From positions 719 through 29,218 of the forward strand of contig DJDA01000084.1 of the NCBI GenBank assembly GCA_002430835.1: DNA of 28,500 bases, written 5' to 3'. Every line of letters starts with the position of its first letter. Within the stretch, counting starts at the first letter, position 1. The DNA is from Brevundimonas sp. UBA5936 (lineage in GTDB: Bacteria; Pseudomonadota; Alphaproteobacteria; Caulobacterales; Caulobacteraceae). The notes beneath the pieces were generated by a model that was not told where the DNA came from, did not search any database, and was given only the letters and a program-made list of their open reading frames with translations. Shown here one piece after another: positions 1-6,697 of the stretch. The position numbers and the translations under genes are program-made.

Positions 1-297
1 CGCATCGTCATGCTGACCGGCTACGGCGCCATCGCCACGGCTGTCGCGGCGGTCAAGGCCGGCGCCGTCGACTATCTGCAGAAACCCGCTGACGCCGACG
101 ACGTGGTCAAGGCTCTGCTGTCGTCCGGCGAAGCGCCCGAGCCGCCGGAGAACCCCATGTCGGCCGACCGGGTGCGCTGGGAGCATATCCAGCGCGTCTA
201 TGAGCTGTGCGACCACAACGTGTCGGAGACGGCCCGCCGTCTGGGCATGCACCGCCGCACCCTGCAACGCATCCTGGCCAAGCGCGCGCCGAAGTAA
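1..297 (+). CDS. ActR/RegA (PrrA)-family response regulator, C-terminal part (5' end outside window)
   Basis: The reading frame is open from the first base and ends with TAA at 295-297, so only the last 98 residues are present. The start holds the end of a receiver domain: a hydrophobic strand followed by LTGYG, then the conserved KP pair in DYLQKP. A proline-rich linker (PEPPENPMS) and a Fis-like helix-turn-helix follow, with NVSETARRLGMHRRTLQRIL as the recognition region. This linker plus short Fis-type domain is characteristic of the ActR/RegA/PrrA redox regulators of alphaproteobacteria, which are phosphorylated by a membrane kinase (RegB/PrrB/ActS). The phosphoacceptor Asp and any partner kinase gene lie outside the window. 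The family call is firm. Which target genes it controls cannot be seen here. Confidence 0.9.
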   Translation, partial: RIVMLTGYGAIATAVAAVKAGAVDYLQKPADADDVVKALLSSGEAPEPPENPMSADRVRWEHIQRVYELCDHNVSETARRLGMHRRTLQRILAKRAPK

Positions 298-324
298 CGA
301 CCCGCTCCCGCAAAGGGAGAAGGA

Positions 325-771
325 TCAGTCCCGCATCGTCCTGAGCGCGCCCAGGCGGGCGAAGGCCAGGGTCAGGGCCTTGCGGCGCGCGGGGGCCAGG
401 GGGGTGACGGGCGCGTCGCGCACCACCGCCCCGCCAAAGCCGTCGGCCACGATCAGGCCCGGCTCGTCCGGCAATACGCCCTGCGGAAACTCCGGGGCGA
501 CGGCGAAGTAGAAGGCGTCGCAGAAGGGGCCGTACTCGTGCCATTTGCGGTCGACGCGGTAGTCGTCGATGCCCGACTTCACCTCGCAGATGACGATGTC
601 GCCCTTGGGCCCCAGGGCCATGACGTCGGCGCGCCGTCCATTGGGCAGGCAGACCTCCAGCAGGGGCGCATAGCCCATGTCCAGCATCAGCCGCGCCGCC
701 CCCCGCGTGACGGACAGGGTCGTCTCCGGGCGGCTGAAGACCAGTTCGAGGTGAAGCGCGGCAGCGGGCAT
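325..771 (-). CDS. mmcB: MmcB family DNA repair protein
   Basis: A 148-residue protein of the length and type of MmcB (formerly DUF1052). In Caulobacter it is a LexA-regulated gene linked to mitomycin C tolerance (family knowledge). The sequence shows a PD-(D/E)xK nuclease-like core: Asp49 in RRADVMAL, then Glu63 and Lys65 in ICEVKS, followed by a helix with YRVDRKW. A cytoplasmic DNA-processing role is inferred. The ATG at 769-771 lies 25 nt downstream of the GNAT gene stop. That gap contains a perfect GTTC-N7-GTTC LexA operator (782-796) and a weak AAGG ribosome site, which supports this start. It may be expressed both by read-through from the upstream genes and from its own SOS promoter. 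Confidence 0.88.
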   Translation of the reverse strand: MPAAALHLELVFSRPETTLSVTRGAARLMLDMGYAPLLEVCLPNGRRADVMALGPKGDIVICEVKSGIDDYRVDRKWHEYGPFCDAFYFAVAPEFPQGVLPDEPGLIVADGFGGAVVRDAPVTPLAPARRKALTLAFARLGALRTMRD

Positions 772-781
772 TCGCCTTTAT

Positions 782-796
782 GTTCCGCCTATGTTC
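782..796 (-). promoter_or_regulatory. LexA-binding site (SOS box) upstream of mmcB
   Basis: The plus strand reads GTTC (782-785), seven bases CGCCTAT, then GTTC (793-796). This is an exact match to the GTTC-N7-GTTC direct-repeat operator known for alphaproteobacterial LexA. It fills most of the 25-nt gap before mmcB and ends 10 nt upstream of the ATG, a placement expected to block transcription initiation. A promoter for mmcB would have to lie in the 3' end of the GNAT gene. It shares 13 of 15 bases with the second box at 17398-17412. Confidence 0.85.
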
Positions 797-1363
797 CTAC
801 CGCAAGCGCTGCCGGTTCACGCGCCATTCGTCCCGCGTCTGGCCCCATAGGTTGACCGCGTGCTCATGGAAGGGTGGCGGCATGACGCCCGGCCCGCGAT
901 TGGTCGAGCCCAGCCGCTCGGCCACCTTTTCCGACGCCCGGTTGTCGGGGTCAATGCAGTGGATGACGTCCGGCCAGTCCAGCACGTCGCAGGCGTAGTC
1001 CATCGTCGCCGCAGCGGCCTCGATCGCATAGCCCTTGCCCGTGGCGTCGCGGTGCAGGCTCCAGCCCACCTCGCGGCCCGGCCAGCCATAGGGATGCAGC
1101 GGCCCGATGCGCCCCATCCACAGGCCGGTCGTCTTCTCGATCAGCGAGAACATGCCCTCGCCGTGCAGCGCCCACATGCCCGCGACCGAGGCGATGCCGC
1201 GCCACACCTCATGCCGGGACTGCACCCCGCCGATGAAGCGCGTCGTCTCGGGATCGCTCATGAAGTCGGCCCAGCGCGGAAAATCCTCCAGCGTCGGCGG
1301 GCGCAGGAACAGCCGCTCCGTCTCCAGCGTCGGACCGAGGGGCGATGTCGGGCGGTCGATCAC
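797..1363 (-). CDS. GNAT family N-acetyltransferase (RimJ/RimL-like)
   Basis: A 188-residue protein that looks like the RimJ/RimL branch of GNAT acetyltransferases. It opens with LETERLFLRPPTLEDF, the usual first strand and helix. It continues with GREVGWSLHRDATGKGYAIEAA, which holds the acetyl-CoA binding strand and the Q/R-x-x-G-x-A-like loop (here ATGKGYA), and then the DNRASEKVAERLG helix near the C-terminus. The acceptor substrate cannot be told. The start is GTG (1361-1363) and overlaps the thpR stop by 4 nt (GTGA), so translation is probably coupled to thpR. The TAG stop at 797-799 directly abuts the mmcB SOS box. Confidence 0.85.
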   Translation of the reverse strand: MIDRPTSPLGPTLETERLFLRPPTLEDFPRWADFMSDPETTRFIGGVQSRHEVWRGIASVAGMWALHGEGMFSLIEKTTGLWMGRIGPLHPYGWPGREVGWSLHRDATGKGYAIEAAAATMDYACDVLDWPDVIHCIDPDNRASEKVAERLGSTNRGPGVMPPPFHEHAVNLWGQTRDEWRVNRQRLR

Positions 1364-1899
1364 AACAGATACTCGCGTTCCAGGGTGTAGACGCTGCCGT
1401 CCCCGGTCAAAACGCTGGAGTAAAGCCCGAAGCGATCCACCCGGATCGGCGGCGACTTCAGCAGATTGTGCCCGGTGATCCAGGCGCCGATGCGGTCGGG
1501 GTTCGCCTGGGGCTTCAGATAGGCCAGAGTGACGTGCGGCCGGTATTCACGCTTCTCCGGCGGAACGCCCGCCCGCTCCCCCGCCGACCGGCAGCGCCCG
1601 GCCAGGACGTTCAGTCGCTCGGACCGCTCCAGCCCGGCCCACAGGGTATGGCTGCGATGGGCGTCGCCGAAGGCGCCGACGCCGTTCAGGGTGATCTCGA
1701 ACGCCCCGCCGCCCTCGGCTCGCGTCAGTTCCGAGGCCAGGTCGTCGGCCGTACGCTCGGACGCCTCGCCATAGAAGGCCAGGGTGACGTGCAGGGCGTC
1801 CAGCGGCCGCCAGCGCGCGCCCGGCAGGCCGGATTGACGCCGCGCCAGGGTCTCGGCGACGTCCTCGGGAATGGCGATGGCGGTGAACAGGCGCAACAT
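1360..1899 (-). CDS. thpR: RNA 2',3'-cyclic phosphodiesterase (LigT/ThpR family)
   Basis: A member of the two-histidine (2H) phosphoesterase superfamily. It carries both H-x-T-x signatures: H37-V-T39 in LHVTLAF and H122-V-T124 in PHVTLAY. The family opens 2',3'-cyclic phosphate ends of RNA and can join or cleave 2'-5' bonds; the physiological substrate is usually unknown. I placed the start at the ATG at 1897-1899, giving 179 residues beginning MLRLFTAIAIP, because this is where family homology begins. The frame is open 18 residues further upstream with no family-like content. It is first of three minus-strand genes (thpR, GNAT, mmcB) and overlaps the next by GTGA. It is divergent from the BI-1 gene with a 126-nt spacer. 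Confidence 0.87.
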   Translation of the reverse strand: MLRLFTAIAIPEDVAETLARRQSGLPGARWRPLDALHVTLAFYGEASERTADDLASELTRAEGGGAFEITLNGVGAFGDAHRSHTLWAGLERSERLNVLAGRCRSAGERAGVPPEKREYRPHVTLAYLKPQANPDRIGAWITGHNLLKSPPIRVDRFGLYSSVLTGDGSVYTLEREYLL

Positions 1900-1946
1900 G
1901 CGACCCTTGGTAGCGGGCGGAACCGGCGGCCGGAAGTCCGGTTTTT

Positions 1947-1974
1947 CTTGCAAGGATGCGTCTGCATCCCGATA
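1947..1974 (+). promoter_or_regulatory. Candidate heat-shock (sigma-32-like) promoter of the BI-1 family gene
   Basis: The plus strand has CTTGCA (1947-1952), a 14-nt spacer and TCCCGATA (1967-1974). The -35 and spacer are the same as in the dnaK and dnaJ promoter candidates of this window. The -10 differs from dnaK's TCCCATAT by an inserted G. A start near 1981 would give a leader of about 45 nt. The spacer also contains the hairpin GGATGC-gtct-GCATCC, so the match could be coincidental. Confidence 0.35.
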
Positions 1975-2025
1975 TTTCAGCCAAAGGTCGGGACATTCCC
2001 GGCCGAATGGGAGACTTCTTTCGCG

Positions 2026-2772
2026 ATGAGCGATTTCAACAACGGCTATGCGCGCCCGCTTCCGCAGTCGGCGGACATGTCCGTCGACGCCGGTCTGCGC
2101 GCCTTCATGCTGGGCGTCTACAACAAGCTGGCGATCGGTCTGGTCGTCGCGGGCGCCCTGGCCTACGTCACCGGCAACGTCCCGGCGGTGCAGCAGCTGC
2201 TGTTCGCCCGCATGGACGACGGCCGCATCGGCCTGACGATGCTGGGCATGATCGTCCAGTTCTCGCCGCTGGTCATGCTGTTCGGCTCGATGTTCTTCAT
2301 GAAGAACCCGACCGCCAAGGGCGTGAACATGCTCTACTGGGCCGTGGTCGCCACCATCGGCGCAGGCCTGGGCGTGCTGTTCCTGCGCTACACCAACGGT
2401 TCGCTGGCCTCGACCTTCTTCGTCACCGCCGCGGCCTTCGCGGGTCTGAGCCTGGTCGGCTACACGACCAAGAAGGATCTGACCGGCATGGGCACCTTCC
2501 TGATCATGGGCGTGATCGGCCTGGTCATCGCCTCGATCGTGAACATCTTCATGCAGTCGGGCGTGATGTACCTGATCATCTCGGGCGCCGGCGTGCTGAT
2601 CTTCTCGGGCCTGATCGCCTATGACACCCAGCGCTTGAAGATGACCTACTACGCCCTGGGCGGCGACAAGAACGCGATGGGCGTGGCGACGGGCTTCGGC
2701 GCGCTGAGCCTGTTCATCAACTTCATCAACCTGTTCCAGTTCCTGCTGGCCTTCATGGGCAGCCGCGAATAG
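2026..2772 (+). CDS. Bax inhibitor-1 (BI-1)/YccA family membrane protein
   Basis: A 248-residue, very hydrophobic protein with about seven predicted membrane segments and the arrangement of the BI-1/YccA/YbhL family. It has a short polar N-terminus, then VDAGLRAFMLGVYNKLAIGLVV, paired hydrophobic helices, and a C-terminal part with AYDTQRLKMTYY, whose Asp resembles the conserved C-terminal acidic residues of BI-1 channels. Bacterial relatives act as a pH-sensitive calcium leak (BsYetJ) or modulate the FtsH protease (YccA). The role here is not known. The frame runs open far upstream, but that part is antisense to thpR. ATG 2026, preceded by GGGAG at 2009-2013, gives the family's normal N-terminus. 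It is followed by repeat copy A and a strong terminator. Confidence 0.9.
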   Translation: MSDFNNGYARPLPQSADMSVDAGLRAFMLGVYNKLAIGLVVAGALAYVTGNVPAVQQLLFARMDDGRIGLTMLGMIVQFSPLVMLFGSMFFMKNPTAKGVNMLYWAVVATIGAGLGVLFLRYTNGSLASTFFVTAAAFAGLSLVGYTTKKDLTGMGTFLIMGVIGLVIASIVNIFMQSGVMYLIISGAGVLIFSGLIAYDTQRLKMTYYALGGDKNAMGVATGFGALSLFINFINLFQFLLAFMGSRE

Positions 2773-2786
2773 GGGCTTTCCAAGGC

Positions 2787-2854
2787 GCTATGGCCGTGAC
2801 GCGGTCACGGCCGACTTGAGCGCAGGCCTCAAGCAGCCCGAAGGGCGATAGGCC
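2787..2854. repeat. Dispersed intergenic hairpin element, copy A (inverted pair)
   Basis: Right unit (2828-2854): CTCAAG, CA, then a hairpin GCCC-GAA-GGGC, then GATAGGCC. Left unit, read on the minus strand: CTCAAG (2820-2815), two bases, a perfect 9-bp hairpin GGCCGTGAC-cgc-GTCACGGCC (2812-2792), then ATAGC. The two units face each other across 7 nt, so CTTGAG...CTCAAG forms a further inverted repeat. The ends match copies B and C while the stems differ but stay paired. It lies between the BI-1 stop codon and its terminator. Confidence 0.75.
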
Positions 2855-2865
2855 AAAAAAGAATG

Positions 2866-2898
2866 AGGCCCCGGCAGCAACGCCGGGGCCTTTTTCTT
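2866..2898 (+). terminator. Rho-independent terminator after the BI-1 gene
   Basis: The stem GGCCCCGGC (2867-2875) pairs with GCCGGGGCC (2882-2890) around the 6-nt loop AGCAAC. An added A-T pair closes the base, followed by TTTTTCTT. It is well placed to end transcription of the BI-1 gene. Confidence 0.9.
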
Positions 2899-2940
2899 AG
2901 CTGCGTTCACGTTGAGGGTTGGCGACTGCCTAGCTCCAGG

Positions 2941-2962
2941 CATCCCGGCGGGCGCCGGGATG
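2941..2962. repeat. REP-like palindrome (copy 1)
   Basis: CATCCCGGCG (2941-2950), GG, CGCCGGGATG (2953-2962) is a perfect 10-bp inverted repeat with a 2-nt centre. It has the same core as the palindromes at 4344-4381, 25659-25692 and 25724-25757. It sits between the convergent BI-1 and DUF2794 genes. Confidence 0.75.
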
Positions 2963-2982
2963 CGCGGGAATGAAAGGGCGCC

Positions 2983-3324
2983 CTACTCCACCACCGTGAA
3001 CTTGCGGCTGTCGAAGACGCGCAGCACCTGGGCCAGGTCGCGGCCGCGCTTCAGCACATGGCCGCCCTCGCCGATCACGGCCCACTGGCCCTGTTTCAGG
3101 CGCAGGGCCGGACGCTTCTCGATCCGATAGAGCGGCGCGTCGCCGTGGCGGCGAAAGACGGCGAACTCGGCGTGGTCCTTCTGGCCGGCCATGGCGTAGT
3201 CGCGCCATTCGCCCGCCGCCACCATCCGCCCATAGACCCGCAGCATCTGGTCCAGTTCGCGGCGGTCGAAGAAGACCGGCCCCGCCTCCGGTTGCGCATT
3301 CGGACTGTCGACGTCGAAGCTCAT
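2983..3324 (-). CDS. DUF2794 domain-containing protein
   Basis: A 113-residue cytoplasmic protein that matches the DUF2794 family, found mainly in alphaproteobacteria and of unknown function. Visible features are the N-terminal VFFDRRELDQMLRVYGRMV helix, then WRDYAM, followed by an antiparallel-looking strand region with YRIEKRPALRLKQGQWAVI and the C-terminal LRVFDSRKFTVVE. There is no signal peptide or membrane segment. It starts with ATG 130 nt before the divergent fabI, and its tail points at the REP-like palindrome at 2941-2962. The family identification rests on recall of the conserved FDRxEL...LxVYGRMVAAGEWRDYA pattern. No role can be assigned. Confidence 0.82.
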   Translation of the reverse strand: MSFDVDSPNAQPEAGPVFFDRRELDQMLRVYGRMVAAGEWRDYAMAGQKDHAEFAVFRRHGDAPLYRIEKRPALRLKQGQWAVIGEGGHVLKRGRDLAQVLRVFDSRKFTVVE

Positions 3325-3454
3325 GGCTACAACTTAGGCCGCTCGCCGCGAAACGCCAGCGGCGGATCACGGGTCGGATCAGGGCCTGAACGCTTGTCAC
3401 CCGCCGCGCGCCCGTCCAAAAGGCGGAACAAGTTCTAGATACGGAGACGAACCC

Positions 3455-4276
3455 ATGGCGACGAGCGAAGGCTGGGACATGCCCACCGGAGACCTTATGA
3501 AGGGCAAGAAGGGCCTGATCATGGGGGTCGCGAACTCCAGCTCCATCGCCTGGGGCATCGCCTCGCAGCTGGCCGCCCAGGGCGCCGAGCTGGCCTTCAC
3601 CTACCTGGGCGAAGGTCTTGAGCGCCGCGTGCGCCCGCTGGCCGAAAGCGTCGGCGCCAAGCTGCTGATCCAGGCCGACGTCACCGACGACGCCTCCATG
3701 GACGCCGCCTTCGCCGAGCTGGAGAAGGAATTCGGCACGATCGACTTCGTCGTCCATTCGGTGGCCTTCGCCAACAAGGACGAGCTGAAGGGCTCCTTCG
3801 TCGACAACACCACCCGCGACAGCTTCCTGCTGGCCATGAACATCTCGGCCTTCAGCTTCGTCGACGTGGCCAAGCGTTCGGCCAGGCTGATGCCGAACGG
3901 CGGCTCGATGATCACCCTGACCTACCTCGGGTCCGAGCGGGTCATTCCGAACTACAACACCATGGGCGTGGCCAAGGCCGCCCTGGAAGCCGCGACCCGC
4001 TACATCGCCCGCGACCTGGGTCCGAAGAACATCCGCGTCAACGCCATCTCGGCGGGGGCCATGCGCACCCTGTCGCTGGCCGGCATCTCGGGCGGGCGCG
4101 GCCTGCACTCCAAGTCGGCGCAGTTCTCGCTGATCAAGGAAGAGACTTCGATGGAGGGCGTCGCCGGCGCTGCCCTGTGGCTGTGCTCGGACCTGGGCCG
4201 CTCGACCACGGGCGAAGTCGTCCACGTCGACGCCGGCTTCCACGCAGTCGGCCTGCCGGACGACATGGAAGGCTGA
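3455..4276 (+). CDS. fabI: Enoyl-[acyl-carrier-protein] reductase, FabI type
   Basis: Catalyses the last step of each fatty-acid elongation round, reducing trans-2-enoyl-ACP with NADH or NADPH in the cytoplasm. At 273 residues it has the usual FabI length. The atypical short-chain-dehydrogenase fingerprint is present: nucleotide loop GVANSSSIAWGIA near residues 24-36, catalytic-region Tyr157 (TLTYLGSE), and Tyr167-x6-Lys174 (YNTMGVAK), the FabI-specific spacing. The C-terminal TTGEVVHVDAGFHAVG completes the fold. ATG 3455 has GGAG at 3443-3446. An in-frame ATG eight codons on could also serve. The gene is monocistronic, with a strong terminator at 4302-4329. FabI is the target of triclosan-like inhibitors; no resistance-type change was assessed. 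Confidence 0.95.
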   Translation: MATSEGWDMPTGDLMKGKKGLIMGVANSSSIAWGIASQLAAQGAELAFTYLGEGLERRVRPLAESVGAKLLIQADVTDDASMDAAFAELEKEFGTIDFVVHSVAFANKDELKGSFVDNTTRDSFLLAMNISAFSFVDVAKRSARLMPNGGSMITLTYLGSERVIPNYNTMGVAKAALEAATRYIARDLGPKNIRVNAISAGAMRTLSLAGISGGRGLHSKSAQFSLIKEETSMEGVAGAALWLCSDLGRSTTGEVVHVDAGFHAVGLPDDMEG

Positions 4277-4301
4277 ACCCTTCTGACAGCCGAAACACAG
4301 A

Positions 4302-4329
4302 GGGTCGCCGGACACCGGCGGCCCTTTTT
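4302..4329 (+). terminator. Rho-independent terminator after fabI
   Basis: The stem GGGTCGCCGG (4302-4311) pairs with CCGGCGGCCC (4315-4324), including one T-G pair, around the loop ACA. It is followed by TTTTT (4325-4329). It lies 25 nt after the fabI stop codon. Confidence 0.92.
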
Positions 4330-4343
4330 GCATCTCCCCCCAC

Positions 4344-4381
4344 TACCCGCTCATCCCGGCGTCCGCCGGGATGAGCGGGTA
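4344..4381. repeat. REP-like palindrome (copy 2, perfect 18-bp arms)
   Basis: TACCCGCTCATCCCGGCG (4344-4361), TC, CGCCGGGATGAGCGGGTA (4364-4381) is a perfect inverted repeat with a 2-nt centre. It lies between the fabI terminator and the benE-like gene, and could fold into a long hairpin in any transcript crossing it. It shares its core with the other REP-like copies. Confidence 0.85.
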
Positions 4382-4431
4382 GGGACAGGTTTCCTCTTCC
4401 GACGCACCGCCGCCCGGCCTAGCTTGGGCGC

Positions 4432-5604
4432 ATGAGTTCCATACGCCTGCCCCCGCCCGCCAGTTTCTCGGCCGCCGCCGTGGCGACCGTCGTCGGTTTC
4501 GGCGGCACGGTCGCCCTGGTGGTGCAGGCCGGACAGGCCATGGGGGCGGCGCCCGCTCAGATCATCTCCATGGTCACGGCCCTGTGCCTGGGCATCGGCC
4601 TGCCCGGCGCGGTGCTGAGCTGGCGGCTGAAGATGCCGGTCGTCCTAGCTTGGTCGACGCCGGGCGCGGCCCTGCTGGCCGCCTCCACGCTCGGCCTCGG
4701 CTGGTCGACGGCCGTGGGCGCCTTCGTCATCGCCGGGCTGATGATGGTGCTGACCGGACTGGTTCCGGCGCTGGGGCGGTTGGCCGAGCGTATTCCCGCC
4801 GCCGTGGCCTCGGCCATGCTGGCGGGGGTGCTGCTGCCCTTCTGCCTCAAGCTGTTCCTCGTCTTTCCGACCGATCTGATGCTGGCGGCGGGACTGCTGC
4901 TGGTCTTTCTGGTCATGCGTCGACTGGCGCCCGCCTGGTCCCTGCCCGCCGTTCTGGTCGCCGCCTTCGCCGTTCTGACCGTGCGTGGTCAGGTCGCCCT
5001 GCCCGAGGGAACCGGCCTGTTCGGCGCACTGTCGCCGGTCATGCCCGCCTTCGACTGGAAGGCGGCGGTCAGCCTGGCCCTGCCGCTCTATCTGGTGACG
5101 CTGGCCTCGCAGAATCTGCCCGGCCTGGTGGTGCTGAGGGCCGCCGGCTACGCCCCGCCCGCCGGAAAGCTGATCTTCTGGGGCGGGCTGACCAGCACGC
5201 TTCTGGCGCCGTTCGGGGCGCACGGCGTCAATCTGGCCGCCATCACCGCCGCCATCTGCACCGAGCCGGACGCCCACCCGGACGCCGCCAAACGCTGGAC
5301 TGTGGGGGTGATCTACGGCCTGTTCTACCTGGTCGTCGCCCTGTTCGCCGCGCCGCTGGCGGGCCTGTTCATCGCCATGCCGACGGGGGCGCTGGCCGCC
5401 ATCACCGGCCTGGCCCTGATCGCGCCCCTGACCGGATCGCTGGGGGCCATGATGGGCGAGATCAAGGATCGCGAGGCGGCGGTGCTGACCTTCGCCGCCA
5501 CGGCGTCGGGCGTGGCCCTGTTCGGGGTCGGCTCGGCCTTCTGGGGCCTGGCGGTCGGCTTCCTGACGCTGGCGGCGCGGCGGTGGATTCCCGCGCGCGG
5601 CTGA
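4432..5604 (+). CDS. Benzoate/H+ symporter family (BenE) transporter
   Basis: A 390-residue inner-membrane protein with roughly 11-12 hydrophobic segments and almost no soluble domain. It matches the BenE family. Recognisable blocks are FGGTVALVVQAGQAMGA near the N-terminus, SWRLKMPVVLAWSTPGAALL, SQNLPGLVVLRAAGYAPP, and FGAHGVNLAAITAAICTEPDAH. Family members import benzoate with protons. No benzoate catabolic gene is present nearby, so the substrate here is not established and may be another small aromatic acid or purine-like compound. It starts with ATG 102 nt after fabI's terminator, with no clear Shine-Dalgarno sequence. The next gene, yegP-like, is co-directional 102 nt on. Confidence 0.88.
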   Translation: MSSIRLPPPASFSAAAVATVVGFGGTVALVVQAGQAMGAAPAQIISMVTALCLGIGLPGAVLSWRLKMPVVLAWSTPGAALLAASTLGLGWSTAVGAFVIAGLMMVLTGLVPALGRLAERIPAAVASAMLAGVLLPFCLKLFLVFPTDLMLAAGLLLVFLVMRRLAPAWSLPAVLVAAFAVLTVRGQVALPEGTGLFGALSPVMPAFDWKAAVSLALPLYLVTLASQNLPGLVVLRAAGYAPPAGKLIFWGGLTSTLLAPFGAHGVNLAAITAAICTEPDAHPDAAKRWTVGVIYGLFYLVVALFAAPLAGLFIAMPTGALAAITGLALIAPLTGSLGAMMGEIKDREAAVLTFAATASGVALFGVGSAFWGLAVGFLTLAARRWIPARG

Positions 5605-5706
5605 GCCGCTTCTCCGCCTTTTACACTTCGCGCCCTTTACGGCCCGAGCGGGACCGTGGCAGCTTCTTCGCCTCGGCCGACTGGCGGCCGTCAGAGCGAG
5701 ACGATC

Positions 5707-5880
5707 ATGGCGCACAAGTTCGAAGTCTATCAGGACAAGGCCGGCGAGTTCCGCGTCCGGTTCAAATACAACTCCGAGATCATCTTCTCAACCGAGGGCT
5801 ATTCCGACAAGTCGGGCGCCAAGCGCGCCATCGAGTCGATCAAGAAGTACGTCGGCGACGCCCCGACCGAAGAAGTCTGA
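5707..5880 (+). CDS. YegP/DUF1508 family small protein
   Basis: A 57-residue protein with a single DUF1508 (YegP) module: KFEVYQDKAGEFRVRFKYNSEIIFSTEGYSDKSGAKRAIESIKK. The family shows alternating strands followed by a helix. E. coli YegP carries two copies, whereas this protein has one. Function is unknown. I chose ATG 5707 because the family pattern begins immediately after it (MAHKFEVY) and the upstream in-frame extension is low-complexity. A weak GAG-containing ribosome site lies 8-12 nt before it. The gene ends 45 nt from the convergent glutathione S-transferase gene. That gap holds a GC-only inverted repeat (GCGGGGGCG ... CGCCCCCGC) without a T-run. Confidence 0.85.
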   Translation: MAHKFEVYQDKAGEFRVRFKYNSEIIFSTEGYSDKSGAKRAIESIKKYVGDAPTEEV

Positions 5881-5925
5881 GCGGACGCGGGGGCGCGGCG
5901 CACCGCCCGCCCCCGCAACCTCGCC

Positions 5926-6630
5926 TTACGGCTGCGCCGGGACGTTCAAGCCCCGCTGCACGGCCGGACGGGCCAGCCCGCGCCCCAGCCAGGCGGCCAC
6001 GCGCGGGAAGTCCGCATAGCCGACCAGTTCGCCCGCCCCATAGTGTTCAACCAGGTTGCGCACCCAGCCCAGGATGGCGATGTCGGCGATGGTGTAGTCG
6101 TCGCCCATGATCCAGGTTCGGCCTTCCAGACGCCCTTCCAGCACGCCCAGCAGACGCCGCGATTCCACGACGTAGCGATCGCGCGGCCGCTTGTCCTCGA
6201 ATTCGCGGCCCGCGTATTTGTGGAAGAAGCCGACCTGGCCGAACATCGGACCGATGGCCGCCATCTGGAAGAAGACCCACTGGAGAGTCTCATAGCGCGC
6301 CGCCGGATCGGTCGGCAGGAAACGCCCCGTCTTCTCCGCCAGATAGACCAGGATGGCGCCGGACTCGAACAGGGCCAGCGGCTTATCCCCCGGACCGTCC
6401 GGGTCGATGATGGCGGGGATCTTGCCGTTCGGATTTAGCGACAGGAACTCGGGCGTCCAGGTCTCGTCCTTGCTGATATCGACCAGGTGCGCCTCATAGG
6501 GCAGGCCCAGCTCCTCCAGCAGGATGGAGACCTTCACCCCATTGGGCGTCGCCAGCGAATAGAGCTGCAGCCGGTCGGGATGTTGCGGCGGAAACGGACG
6601 GGTGACGGGAAAGGCGGACAGATCGGCCAT
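5926..6630 (-). CDS. Glutathione S-transferase family protein (YghU/Ure2-like)
   Basis: A 234-residue two-domain glutathione S-transferase. The N-terminal thioredoxin-like domain contains LYSLATPNGVKVSILLEELGLPYEAH, then the cis-proline region NPNGKIPAIIDPDGP and the ESGAILVYLAEKTG glutathione-contacting motif. The helical C-terminal domain contains YTIADIAILGWVRN, the N-capping-box motif of GSTs. The TPNG...K pattern resembles the nu-class YghU/YfcG and yeast Ure2 group, which often act as disulfide-bond reductases; this class assignment is by recall. ATG 6630 places the GST fold about 20 residues in; a longer open frame upstream has no GST content. It lies 67 nt downstream of rimM on the same strand. 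Confidence 0.9.
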   Translation of the reverse strand: MADLSAFPVTRPFPPQHPDRLQLYSLATPNGVKVSILLEELGLPYEAHLVDISKDETWTPEFLSLNPNGKIPAIIDPDGPGDKPLALFESGAILVYLAEKTGRFLPTDPAARYETLQWVFFQMAAIGPMFGQVGFFHKYAGREFEDKRPRDRYVVESRRLLGVLEGRLEGRTWIMGDDYTIADIAILGWVRNLVEHYGAGELVGYADFPRVAAWLGRGLARPAVQRGLNVPAQP

Positions 6631-6697
6631 GGGGCGCTCCAGGTCGGGTTGAGCCCCTAATGTCGGGAGCCCCAGCCAAACCGCAACCGCTTCGGCG

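Noticed and set aside
1900..1953. 18-residue N-terminal extension of thpR
   Set aside because: The family begins at the MLRLFTAIAIP start (1899). The extension is not conserved-looking and runs into the candidate BI-1 promoter.
1345..2025. 227-residue N-terminal extension of the BI-1 frame
   Set aside because: The extension is antisense to thpR and low in complexity. The family N-terminus and a ribosome site are at ATG 2026.
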